A DNA stretch of 51,666 nucleotides from Streptomyces sp. SM10. GTDB taxonomy: Bacteria > Actinomycetota > Actinomycetes > Streptomycetales > Streptomycetaceae. Shown piece after piece: positions 33,409-41,239 of the stretch. Position 1 is the first letter of the stretch; every line of letters starts with the position of its first letter. Location: contig NZ_NEUF01000136.1 in assembly GCF_002910915.1 (NCBI RefSeq), forward strand, positions 1,920 to 53,585, given 5' to 3'. The notes beneath the pieces are model-generated. The model searched no databases. It was not told the DNA's origin and was given only the letters and a program-made list of their open reading frames with translations. The translations under genes were made by a program, and so were the position numbers.

Positions 33409-35541
33409 TTACGCCGGAACGCTCGCCACGCCCTGCGCGAGGAACGGCTTGCCGTTCACCCGCTGCGAGACACCCTCGCGGTCCAGGTACGGCGTGATGC
33501 CGCCCAGGTGGAAGGGCCAGCCCGCGCCCGTGATCAGGCACAGGTCGATGTCCTGGGGCTCGGCGACGACGCCCTCGGCCAGCATCAGGCCGATCTCCTG
33601 CGCCACCGCGTCCAGGACGCGGTCACGGACCTGCTCCTCCGTCAGGACGGTGTCGCCCTGCTTGAGGAGGGCCGCGACCTCGGGGTCCAGGACCGGCGCG
33701 CCGGAGTCGTAGACGTAGAAGCCGCGCTTGCCGGCCTTGACGACCGCCGCGAGGTTCTCGGAGACCGTGAAGCGGTCCGGGAACGCCCGGTTCAGGGTCT
33801 CGGAGACGTGCAGGCCGATGGCCGGGCCGACCAGCTCCAGCAGCACCAGCGGGGACATCGGCAGGCCGAGGGGCTCGATGGCCTTCTCCGCCGTCTCGAC
33901 GGAGGTGCCCTCGTCGATGATGTTCTGGATCTCGCCCATGAAGCGGGTGAGGATGCGGTTGACGACGAACGCCGGGGCGTCCTTCACCAGCACCGCGGTC
34001 TTCTTCAGCTTGCGGGCGACACCGAAGGCCGTGGCCAGCGAGGCGTCGTCCGTCTGCTCGCCACGGACGATCTCCAGGAGCGGGAGGATCGCGACCGGGT
34101 TGAAGAAGTGGAAGCCGACGACCCGCTCGGGGTTCTTCAGCTTCGACGCCATCTCGGTGACCGAGAGGGACGAGGTGTTCGTGGCGAGGATGGCGTGCGC
34201 CGGGGCGACCGCCTCGACCTCCGCGAAGACCTGCTGCTTGACGCCGATCTCCTCGAAGACGGCCTCGATGATGAAGTCGGCGTCGGAGAAGCCCTCCGCC
34301 TTGTCCAGCACACCGGAGACCAGGGCCTTCAGGCGGTTGGCCTTGTCCTGGTTGATGCGGCCCTTGCCGAGCAGCTTGTCGATCTCGGCCTGGACGTAGC
34401 CCACACCCTTGTCGACGCGCTCCTGGTCGATGTCCGTGAGGACGACCGGGACCTCGAGGCGGCGCAGGAAGAGCAGGGCGAGCTGGCTGGCCATCAGGCC
34501 CGCGCCCACCACACCGACCTTGGTGACCGGACGGGCCAGGGCCTTGTCCGGAGCGCCGGCCGGGCGCTTGGCGCGCTTCTGGACCAGGTTGAAGGAGTAG
34601 ATCCCGGAGCGCAGCTCGCCGCCCATGATCAGGTCCGCGAGGGCCTGGTCCTCGGCGTCGAAGCCGGCGCCCAGGTCGCCGCTCTTCGCCGCGGCGATGA
34701 TCTCCAGCGCGCGGTAGGCGGCCGGGGCCGCCCCATGCACCTTGGAGTCGGCGATCGCCTTGCCGCGGGCGACGGCCTGGTCCCAGGCGTCACCCCGGTC
34801 GACCTCGGGGCGCTCGACCGCGAGCTCGCCCTTGAGGACGGACGCGGTCCAGATCAGCGACTGCTCCAGGAAGTCCGCGCCCTCGAAGATCGCGTCGGCG
34901 ATCCCGAGCTCGAAGACCTGCTTGCCCTTGAGCTGACGGTTCTGGTTGAGCGAGTTCTCGATGATGACCGAGACGGCGCGGTCGGCACCGATCAGGTTGG
35001 GGAGCAGCGCGCAGCCGCCCCAGCCGGGGACCAGGCCGAGGAAGACCTCGGGCAGCGAGAACGCCGGCAGCGCGCTGGAGACGGTGCGGTAGGAGCAGTG
35101 CAGCCCGACCTCCACACCGCCGCCCATGGCCGCGCCGTTGTAGTAGGCGAAGGTCGGGACCGCGAGGCCGGAGAGGCGGCGGAAGACGTCGTGGCCGCCC
35201 TTGCCGATCGCCAGGGCGTCCTTGTGGTCCTTGAGGAGCTCGACGCCCTTGAGGTCCGCGCCCACCGCGAAGATGAACGGCTTGCCGGTGACACCGATGC
35301 CGACGACGGAGCCCTCGGCGGCCTCCTTCTCGACCTGGTCGATGGCGGCGTTCAGATTCGCCAGCGACTGCGGGCCGATGGTGGTCGGCTTGGTGTGGTC
35401 GAAGCCGTTGTCCAGGGTGATGAGCGCGAAGCGCCCCGCACCGCCGGGCAGGTCGAGGTGGCGTACGTGCGCCTGCGTGACGACCTCGCCGGGGAACAGC
35501 TCGGCCGCACCCTTCAGAAGCTCAGTGGTGGTGGTGCTCAC
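33409..35541 (-). CDS. fadB: Fatty acid oxidation complex alpha subunit (enoyl-CoA hydratase / 3-hydroxyacyl-CoA dehydrogenase)
   Basis: This 710-residue multifunctional beta-oxidation enzyme begins with an enoyl-CoA hydratase/isomerase domain (about residues 20-300), with PFIFAVGADLKGVE, YNGAAMGGGVEVGLH and SLPEVFLGLVPGWGG holding the oxyanion hole and catalytic Glu residues. The 3-hydroxyacyl-CoA dehydrogenase N- and C-terminal domains follow, with the NAD site KVGVVGAGLMASQLA near 335, ATNTSSLSVTEMA and VVGFHFFNPV. GTG 35541 overlaps the thiolase stop by 4 bases, so the pair is coupled. Together they convert enoyl-CoA to acetyl-CoA. The order thiolase then alpha subunit is the usual actinobacterial fadA-fadB arrangement. 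Confidence 0.95.
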   Translation of the reverse strand: MSTTTTELLKGAAELFPGEVVTQAHVRHLDLPGGAGRFALITLDNGFDHTKPTTIGPQSLANLNAAIDQVEKEAAEGSVVGIGVTGKPFIFAVGADLKGVELLKDHKDALAIGKGGHDVFRRLSGLAVPTFAYYNGAAMGGGVEVGLHCSYRTVSSALPAFSLPEVFLGLVPGWGGCALLPNLIGADRAVSVIIENSLNQNRQLKGKQVFELGIADAIFEGADFLEQSLIWTASVLKGELAVERPEVDRGDAWDQAVARGKAIADSKVHGAAPAAYRALEIIAAAKSGDLGAGFDAEDQALADLIMGGELRSGIYSFNLVQKRAKRPAGAPDKALARPVTKVGVVGAGLMASQLALLFLRRLEVPVVLTDIDQERVDKGVGYVQAEIDKLLGKGRINQDKANRLKALVSGVLDKAEGFSDADFIIEAVFEEIGVKQQVFAEVEAVAPAHAILATNTSSLSVTEMASKLKNPERVVGFHFFNPVAILPLLEIVRGEQTDDASLATAFGVARKLKKTAVLVKDAPAFVVNRILTRFMGEIQNIIDEGTSVETAEKAIEPLGLPMSPLVLLELVGPAIGLHVSETLNRAFPDRFTVSENLAAVVKAGKRGFYVYDSGAPVLDPEVAALLKQGDTVLTEEQVRDRVLDAVAQEIGLMLAEGVVAEPQDIDLCLITGAGWPFHLGGITPYLDREGVSQRVNGKPFLAQGVASVPA

Positions 35542-36758
35542 TTGTTGCCTCCGTCGAAATTCGGGTTCTCCCAGACGACCGTCGCGCCCATGCCGAAGCC
35601 GACGCACATCGTCGTCAGGCCGTAGCGGACCTCGGGGTGCTCCTCGAACTGGCGGGCCAGCTGCGTCATCAGACGGACGCCGGAGGAGGCCAGCGGGTGA
35701 CCGTAGGCGATCGCGCCGCCGTACTGGTTGACGCGCTGGTCGTCGTCGGCGATGCCGTAGTGCTCCAGGAAGGCGAGCACCTGCACGGCGAAGGCCTCGT
35801 TGATCTCGAAGAGGCCGATGTCCTCGATGGAGAGACCGGCCTTGGCCAGGGCCTTCTCCGTCGCCGGGATCGGGCCGTAGCCCATGACCTCGGGCTCGAC
35901 GCCCGCGAAGGCGTACGAGACGAGGCGCATCCTGACCGGGAGGCCCAGTTCGCGGGCGGTCTCCTCGGAGGCGAGCAGCGAGGCGGTGGCGCCGTCGTTG
36001 AGCCCCGCGGCGTTGCCGGCCGTCACGCGGCCGTGGGCGCGGAACGGGGTCTTCAGACCGGCCAGCGACTCCAGCGTGGTGCCCGGGCGCATCGGCTCGT
36101 CGGCGGTGACCAGGCCCCAGCCCGTCTCCCCGGCTTCGGCGTTCGTACGGCGTACGGATACCGGCACCAGGTCCTGCTGGATCTTGCCGTCGGCGTACGC
36201 CTTGGCGGCCTTCTCCTGCGAGCGGACCGCGTATTCGTCGGCGCGCTGCTTGGTGATCGAGGGGTACCTGTCGTGCAGGTTCTCCGCGGTCATGCCCATG
36301 AAGAGGGCGGACTCGTCGACCAGCTTCTCCGACACGAGGCGCGGGTTCGGGTCCACGCTCTCGCCCATCGGGTGGCGGCCCATGTGCTCGACACCGCCGG
36401 CGACGACGACGTCGTACGCGCCGAAGGCGATGGAGCCGGCCGTCGAGGTGACGGCGGTCAGGGCGCCCGCACACATGCGGTCGATGGAGTAACCGGGCAC
36501 CGACTGCGGCAGACCGGCCAGGATTCCGGCGGTACGCCCGAGGGTGAGGCCCTGGTCGCCGATCTGGGTGGTCGCGGCGATGGCGACCTCGTCGATCTTC
36601 GCGGGGTCGAGGTCCGGGTTGCGGCGCAGCAGCTCCCGGATGGCCTTCACGACGAGATCGTCGGCGCGGGTCTCGTGGTAGATGCCCTTCGGGCCCGCTT
36701 TGCCGAACGGGGTGCGGACGCCGTCGACGAAGACGACGTCCCGGATGGTACGAGGCAC
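35538..36758 (-). CDS. fadA: Acetyl-CoA acyltransferase (thiolase) of the fatty acid oxidation complex
   Basis: This 406-residue 3-ketoacyl-CoA thiolase catalyses the last step of beta-oxidation. The nucleophilic Cys96 lies in SIDRMCAGAL, the NEAFAVQ block is intact, the catalytic His is in AIAYGHPLASSG and the second Cys is in TTMCVGFGMG. Length is normal for the family. The GTG at 36758 is preceded by AGGAG at a good distance, and the PRTIRDVVFVDGVRTP start matches other actinobacterial FadA proteins. It is the first gene of the operon; its promoter should lie in the 36759-36850 stretch, which includes the minus-strand sequence GTTACCCGCAAGTAG, a possible operator. Confidence 0.95.
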   Translation of the reverse strand: MPRTIRDVVFVDGVRTPFGKAGPKGIYHETRADDLVVKAIRELLRRNPDLDPAKIDEVAIAATTQIGDQGLTLGRTAGILAGLPQSVPGYSIDRMCAGALTAVTSTAGSIAFGAYDVVVAGGVEHMGRHPMGESVDPNPRLVSEKLVDESALFMGMTAENLHDRYPSITKQRADEYAVRSQEKAAKAYADGKIQQDLVPVSVRRTNAEAGETGWGLVTADEPMRPGTTLESLAGLKTPFRAHGRVTAGNAAGLNDGATASLLASEETARELGLPVRMRLVSYAFAGVEPEVMGYGPIPATEKALAKAGLSIEDIGLFEINEAFAVQVLAFLEHYGIADDDQRVNQYGGAIAYGHPLASSGVRLMTQLARQFEEHPEVRYGLTTMCVGFGMGATVVWENPNFDGGNK

Positions 36759-36972
36759 GGTGGCTCTCCTCCAGGGTGCGGGATGGCACTGCTGCGGGCG
36801 CACGCATCGGTACGCCACGACCCTCATGCTACTTGCGGGTAACCAGACTGCCCACCCCCCGTCGCCGGAGCGGCGAACGTCACACGGGGAGGGGGGCTCC
36901 TCCGGCCGCCCGGGAGGGCCGGGTAAGTGGCGTGAATTCGATCCTCCTCGACGATGCGGTCCCGGGTGTGCT

Positions 36973-37026
36973 CCCGACACGCGTACGCCCCCCGCCGGAT
37001 CCGGCGGGGGGCGTACGCGTGTCGGG
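36973..37026. terminator. 54-bp perfect palindrome, terminator of the RNase D gene
   Basis: The two 27-base arms (36973-36999 and 37000-37026) are exact reverse complements with no loop bases, centred on GGATCC. It starts 7 bases after the RNase D stop on the minus strand. A terminator is the simplest role, but the perfection and length are unusual. Confidence 0.85.
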
Positions 37027-37033
37027 ACGTGTG

Positions 37034-38308
37034 TCAGGCGCTGGTGTCCAGGGCCCGCAGCAGCAGGGGCCCGACCTGGCCGATCTGCCAGTGGCGCGCG
37101 CCGTGAGCGGAGAGCGCGGCCTCGACCGTGTCCGGGGTCAGGACCTTGGGCGGCTCCCAGCAGACCCTGCGCACGGTGTCGGGGGTGATCAGATTCTCCT
37201 GCGGCATGTGCAGCCGCTCGGCCAGCTCCGACACCGCGGTGCGGGCCGCGGACAGCCTGGCCGCGGCGGCCGGGTCCTTGTCCGCCCAGGAGCGGGGCGG
37301 CGGCGGGCCGGCCGGCTGCTGGCCCGGCTGCGGAAGCTCCGACTCCGGGAGCTCCTTGGCCCGGTCGACGGCCGCCTGCCACTGTTCCAGCTGGCGGCGG
37401 CCCATGCGGTGCCCGAAGCCGGGCAGCGCGGTCAGCGCCTGCACGTTCACCGGGAGAGCCAGGGACGCCTCGATGATCGCGGCGTCGCCGAGCACCTTGC
37501 CGGGCGAGATGTCACGGCGCTGCGCCACCTGGTCACGGGCGGTCCACAGCTCCCGTACGACCGCGATCTGACGGCGGCGGCGCACCTTGTGCATGCCGGA
37601 GGTCCGGCGCCACGGGTCCTTGCGCGGGGGTGCCGGCGGCGCCGAGGCGATCGCGGCGAACTCCTCCAGCGCCCACTCCAGCTTGCCCTGCCGGTCCAGC
37701 TCCTCCTCCAGGGCGTTGCGCAGGTCCACCAGCAGCTCGACGTCGAGCGCGGCGTAGCGCAGCCAGGGATCGGGCAGCGGGCGGGTGGACCAGTCGACCG
37801 CGGAGTGGCCCTTCTCCAGGGCGTAGCCGAGGACGTTCTCCACTATGGCGCCCAGGCCGACGCGCGGGAATCCCGCCAGCCGTCCGGCGAGCTCCGTGTC
37901 GAAGAGCGAGGTCGGGGTCATGCCTATGTCGCGCAGGCAGGGCAGGTCCTGGGTGGCGGCGTGAAGGATCCACTCCGTGCCGGTGAGGGCCTGGCCGAGA
38001 CCGGACAGGTCCGGGCAGCCGACCGGGTCGATCAACGCGCTCCCCGCGCCCTCGCGGCGCAGCTGCACGAGGTAGGCGCGCTGGCCGTAGCGGTAGCCCG
38101 AGGCGCGCTCGGCGTCGACGGCGACGGGGCCGGTGCCCGCGGCGAAGTCCGCGATCACCTGCGCCAGCGCGTCGTCGTCCGCCACCACCGGGGGGATGCC
38201 CTCGCGCGGTTCGAGCAAGGGGATCGGCGCCGGGGCGACGTCGTCCGGGGGGGCGCCCCCGGTGGTTCGCAGTGAAGTGTCTGCTGCGGTCTCTTGGGCG
38301 TCGGTCAC
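37034..38308 (-). CDS. Ribonuclease D-like 3'-5' exonuclease with HRDC domain
   Basis: This 424-residue cytosolic DEDDy exonuclease shows the metal-binding motifs in order: VAVDAERASGYRYGQ (first Asp and Glu), ILHAATQDLPCL (second Asp) and YAALDVELLVDL (Tyr and final Asp). After the nuclease domain comes an HRDC domain (about residues 235-320, with LPVNVQALTALPGF and HRMGRRQLEQW), and an extra helical C-terminal region ends the protein. The family trims RNA 3' ends. The GTG start is at 38308. It is a single gene with a perfect-palindrome terminator, and another palindrome lies 25 bases upstream of its start. Confidence 0.9.
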   Translation of the reverse strand: MTDAQETAADTSLRTTGGAPPDDVAPAPIPLLEPREGIPPVVADDDALAQVIADFAAGTGPVAVDAERASGYRYGQRAYLVQLRREGAGSALIDPVGCPDLSGLGQALTGTEWILHAATQDLPCLRDIGMTPTSLFDTELAGRLAGFPRVGLGAIVENVLGYALEKGHSAVDWSTRPLPDPWLRYAALDVELLVDLRNALEEELDRQGKLEWALEEFAAIASAPPAPPRKDPWRRTSGMHKVRRRRQIAVVRELWTARDQVAQRRDISPGKVLGDAAIIEASLALPVNVQALTALPGFGHRMGRRQLEQWQAAVDRAKELPESELPQPGQQPAGPPPPRSWADKDPAAAARLSAARTAVSELAERLHMPQENLITPDTVRRVCWEPPKVLTPDTVEAALSAHGARHWQIGQVGPLLLRALDTSA

Positions 38309-38333
38309 ATGCCAAGGGTATCTGTGTATGCGC

Positions 38334-38369
38334 GCCGCCCGTCGACGGAACGTTCCGTCGACGGGCGGC
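38334..38369. repeat. 36-bp perfect palindrome upstream of the RNase D gene
   Basis: Two exact 18-base arms (38334-38351 and 38352-38369), centred on AACGTT, with no loop. It lies between two minus-strand genes and could be the terminator of the response regulator gene or a regulatory site for RNase D. Confidence 0.75.
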
Positions 38370-38370
38370 C

Positions 38371-38397
38371 ATGCACATAAACCGGCCGGATGTGCAT
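38371..38397. repeat. Inverted repeat next to the 36-bp palindrome
   Basis: ATGCACAT (38371-38378) and ATGTGCAT (38390-38397) are perfect 8-base inverted arms around an 11-base spacer that itself contains CCGGCCGG. It starts two bases after the palindrome. Confidence 0.55.
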
Positions 38398-38495
38398 CCG
38401 CGCAGGTGCCGGTGGTCAGCCCTTCGTCCGGATCGGGCTGGATCTGGCACCGGGACCGGCGAACCCGGCATGATCCGCACGAAGGGCCTCCTGGG

Positions 38496-39158
38496 TCAGT
38501 GGATGATGCCCGTCCGCAGGGCCACGGCGACCATTCCGGCGCGGTCTCCGGTGCCGAGCTTGCGGGCGATGCGGGCGAGGTGGCTCTTCACGGTGAGTGC
38601 GGAGAGGCCCATCGAGACGCCGATGGCCTTGTTGGACTGGCCTTCGGCGACCAGGCGGAGCACCTCCACCTCACGGCCGGAGAGTTCGCGGTAGCCGCCC
38701 GGGTGGCTCGGGGAACCGGGAGGCCTGCGGTGCATGCGGGCGGCATTGGCGCCGATCGGGGCGACGCCGGGACGGGTGGGGTGGCCGATGTTGGTACGGG
38801 TGCCGGTGACGACGTAGCCCTTCACGCCGCCCGCGAGGGCGTTGCGCACCGCGCCGATGTCATCGGCGGCGGAGAGGGCGAGGCCGTTCGGCCAGCCGGC
38901 GGCTCGGGTCTCGGACAGCAGGGTCAGCCCGGAACCGTCGGGCAGGTGGACGTCGGCAACGCAGATGTCGCGCGGGCTGCCGACGCGGGGGCGGGCCTCC
39001 GCGATGGACGACGCCTCGATGACGTCACGAACTCCGAGTGCCCACAGATGGCGGGTGACGGTGGAACGGACGCGCGGGTCGGCCACGACGACCATGGCCG
39101 TCGGCTTGTTCGGGCGGTAGGCGACCAGGCTTGCGGGCTGCTCGAGGAGAACGGACAC
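38496..39158 (-). CDS. Orphan LuxR/NarL-type response regulator with atypical receiver
   Basis: This 220-residue DNA-binding regulator has its receiver domain at about residues 20-120, with the phospho-acceptor-like Asp69 in VADVHLPDGSG. The acidic pair normally DD is AD (residues 26-27), and the conserved Lys after GY is Thr118 (GYVVTG). A Pro/Gly/His-rich linker leads to a LuxR helix-turn-helix (about 155-215) with SGREVEVLRLVAEGQSNKAI and LTVKSHLARI. GTG 39158 has an AGGAGG site. No sensor kinase is adjacent. The weak receiver suggests control other than by a dedicated kinase, or ligand-type signalling. Targets are unknown. Confidence 0.87.
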   Translation of the reverse strand: MSVLLEQPASLVAYRPNKPTAMVVVADPRVRSTVTRHLWALGVRDVIEASSIAEARPRVGSPRDICVADVHLPDGSGLTLLSETRAAGWPNGLALSAADDIGAVRNALAGGVKGYVVTGTRTNIGHPTRPGVAPIGANAARMHRRPPGSPSHPGGYRELSGREVEVLRLVAEGQSNKAIGVSMGLSALTVKSHLARIARKLGTGDRAGMVAVALRTGIIH

Positions 39159-39330
39159 CAGGCCTCCTGGGGAGTGGCGGGACGGGCCGGCTCGGGGATG
39201 AAGCCGGGGCGAACCGTGCTTGAAGGGTCATTGACCTCTTCGGCAGCAGGCGCGTCCTCCTTTAGAGGAAGATCACGATTTAGTGAGTAACAATTCGGGC
39301 AAATAGGACGCGCGATCGATTGTACGAAAA

Positions 39331-39359
39331 GAGAGCCGGTCCCTGTGCGACCGGCTCTC
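39331..39359 (-). terminator. Terminator of the DUF3000 gene
   Basis: A perfect 10-bp stem (39331-39340 with 39350-39359) followed on the minus strand by TTTTCG, an intrinsic terminator with a short U-tract, which is rare in this GC-rich window. It lies 18 bases after the stop. Confidence 0.85.
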
Positions 39360-39377
39360 CTCGAAGGTGACGCAGCG

Positions 39378-40037
39378 TCAGGAGACCTGGGGTCCCCGCC
39401 TCTGGGGCAGACTCACCACCGCCGCGTCCGCCGTCCCCGACGGCGGCAGCCCGGCGAGCTGGCAGAGCAGGTCGCCCCAGGCCACCAGGTGCGCGCCCAT
39501 GTCCGGCACCCCGCCGCGCCCCTCGCGCGGAGTCCAGGAGGCCCGGATCTCGATCTGCGTCGCCGGACGGCGCTCGGACAACGCGCCGAAGTAGTGGGAG
39601 CCCGCGCGCGTCACCGTCCCGCCGGCCTCCCCGTACGAGAGCCCCCGGGCCTCCAGCGCACCCGTGAGCCAGGACCAGCAGACCTCGGGCAGCAGCGGGT
39701 CGGCCGCCATCTCCGGCTCCAGTTCGGCCCGTACGAGCGTCACCAGGCGGAACGTGCCCTGCCAGGCATCGTGTCCGGCCGGGTCGTGCAGGAGGACCAG
39801 GCGGCCGTCGGCGAGATCCTCCTCGCCCTCCACGACAGCGGCCTCCACGGCGTACGCGTGCGGGGCGAGCCGCTTCGGCGGTCGCGTGGGCTCGACCTCC
39901 AGTTCGGGGCGCAGACGCGCGGAACGCAGCGCGTCGACCGCCGACCGGAACGCCTGCGGGACTGTTTCGCCCTCCGCACTCTCCTCGCTGTCACTGCCAT
40001 CGGAATGATCGGAAAATTGTCCCTGAGCCGGAGCCAT
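39378..40037 (-). CDS. DUF3000 family protein
   Basis: This 219-residue cytosolic protein belongs to DUF3000, conserved in actinobacteria and regularly found beside hemE. The first 20 residues are acidic and variable. The conserved part contains PPKRLAPHAYAVEA, GRLVLLHDPAGHDAWQG, CWSWLTGALEARG and VPDMGAHLVAWGDLLCQLAGLPP. There is no signal peptide, membrane helix or known catalytic motif; function unknown. It is divergent from hemE across 92 bases. The start is probably leaderless, judging by a -10 box just upstream of the ATG. Confidence 0.88.
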   Translation of the reverse strand: MAPAQGQFSDHSDGSDSEESAEGETVPQAFRSAVDALRSARLRPELEVEPTRPPKRLAPHAYAVEAAVVEGEEDLADGRLVLLHDPAGHDAWQGTFRLVTLVRAELEPEMAADPLLPEVCWSWLTGALEARGLSYGEAGGTVTRAGSHYFGALSERRPATQIEIRASWTPREGRGGVPDMGAHLVAWGDLLCQLAGLPPSGTADAAVVSLPQRRGPQVS

Positions 40038-40044
40038 GCGGGGA

Positions 40045-40050
40045 AGAGTA
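40045..40050 (-). promoter_or_regulatory. -10 box of the DUF3000 gene (probable leaderless start)
   Basis: On the minus strand TACTCT ends 7 bases before the ATG at 40037, so transcription should begin at or next to the A of the start codon. No ribosome site is present, which agrees with a leaderless mRNA. Confidence 0.5.
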
Positions 40051-40129
40051 GGCGGAACCGGAGCCCCGCGCAGGGAGGGACACCCACGCGACGTCCGCCT
40101 CGTCGCCGCTCCGTGCGAAGATTCTGTGC

Positions 40130-41239
40130 GTGAGTGCCAACGACCTTCCCCGAGAGTTCAGCGCCGTCCGATCAGGGGAGGGCCCGTCCTCGGGCCTGCG
40201 AACGACCCCCGACACCCATGAATCGGCCTTCCTCAAGGCCTGCCGCCGCGAACCGGTGCCGCACACCCCGGTCTGGTTCATGCGTCAGGCGGGCCGCTCG
40301 CTGCCCGAGTACCTGAAGGTCCGCGAGGGCATCGCGATGCTCGACTCCTGCATGATGCCGGAGCTGGTCACCGAGATCACCCTGCAGCCCGTGCGCCGCC
40401 ACAAGGTCGACGCCGCGATCTACTTCAGCGACATCGTCGTCCCCCTCAAGGCCATCGGGATCGACCTCGACATCAAGCCCGGGGTCGGTCCGGTGATCGC
40501 CGAGCCGGTCCGCACCCGCGCCGACCTTGCCCGGCTGCGCGACCTCACGCCCGAGGACGTCCCGTACGTCACCGAGGCCATCGGGATGCTCACCGCCGAG
40601 CTCGGCGCCACGCCGCTGATCGGCTTCGCCGGTGCGCCGTTCACCCTCGCGAGCTACCTCGTGGAGGGCGGTCCGTCCCGCAACCACGAGCGCACCAAGG
40701 CCATGATGTACGGCGAGCCCGAGCTCTGGGCCGACCTGCTCGACCGGCTCGCGGAGATCACCGGCGCCTTCCTGAAGGTCCAGATCGAGGCCGGCGCCTC
40801 GGCGGTCCAGCTCTTCGACTCCTGGGTCGGCGCCCTGGCCCCGGACGACTACCGCCGCTCCGTGATGCCGGCCTCCGCGAAGGTCTTCGACGCCGTCTCC
40901 ACCTACGGCGTCCCGCGCATCCACTTCGGCGTCGGCACCGGCGAGCTCCTCGGCCTGATGGGCGAGGCCGGCGCGGACGTCGTCGGCGTGGACTGGCGTG
41001 TCCCGATGGACGAGGGCGCCCGCCGGGTCGGACCCGGCAAGGCGCTCCAGGGCAACCTCGACCCGGCGGTGCTCTTCGCACCGACCGAGGCGGTGGAGGC
41101 GAAGACCCGTGACGTGCTCGACGCCGCCGCCGGTCTCGAGGGCCACATCTTCAACCTCGGCCACGGCGTCATGCCCACCACCGACCCGGACGCTCTCACG
41201 CGCCTCGTCGAGTACGTCCACCAGCAGACGGCCCACTAG
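40130..41239 (+). CDS. hemE: Uroporphyrinogen decarboxylase
   Basis: This 369-residue cytosolic enzyme removes four carboxyl groups from uroporphyrinogen III to give coproporphyrinogen III in haem synthesis. The signature WFMRQAGRSLPEYL (around residue 45) carries the substrate-binding Arg residues. Further blocks include AIYFSDIVVPLKAIG with the active-site Asp, and FAGAPFTLASYLVEGG. The C-terminus has FNLGHGVMPTTDPD. An N-terminal extension of about 30 polar residues precedes the conserved part. GTG 40130 is the apparent start, without a clear ribosome site, so it may be leaderless. cgoX and hemQ lie 2.6-4 kb downstream on the same strand. Its stop overlaps the stop of the convergent flavoprotein gene. 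Confidence 0.95.
   Translation: MSANDLPREFSAVRSGEGPSSGLRTTPDTHESAFLKACRREPVPHTPVWFMRQAGRSLPEYLKVREGIAMLDSCMMPELVTEITLQPVRRHKVDAAIYFSDIVVPLKAIGIDLDIKPGVGPVIAEPVRTRADLARLRDLTPEDVPYVTEAIGMLTAELGATPLIGFAGAPFTLASYLVEGGPSRNHERTKAMMYGEPELWADLLDRLAEITGAFLKVQIEAGASAVQLFDSWVGALAPDDYRRSVMPASAKVFDAVSTYGVPRIHFGVGTGELLGLMGEAGADVVGVDWRVPMDEGARRVGPGKALQGNLDPAVLFAPTEAVEAKTRDVLDAAAGLEGHIFNLGHGVMPTTDPDALTRLVEYVHQQTAH

Noticed and set aside
33409..36807. A continuous 1132-codon minus-strand frame running from fadB through the thiolase region
   Set aside because: Only the 33409-35541 part looks like protein; upstream the frame is an out-of-frame reading of the thiolase gene, kept open by high GC. FadA and FadB are separate genes with a 4-base overlap.
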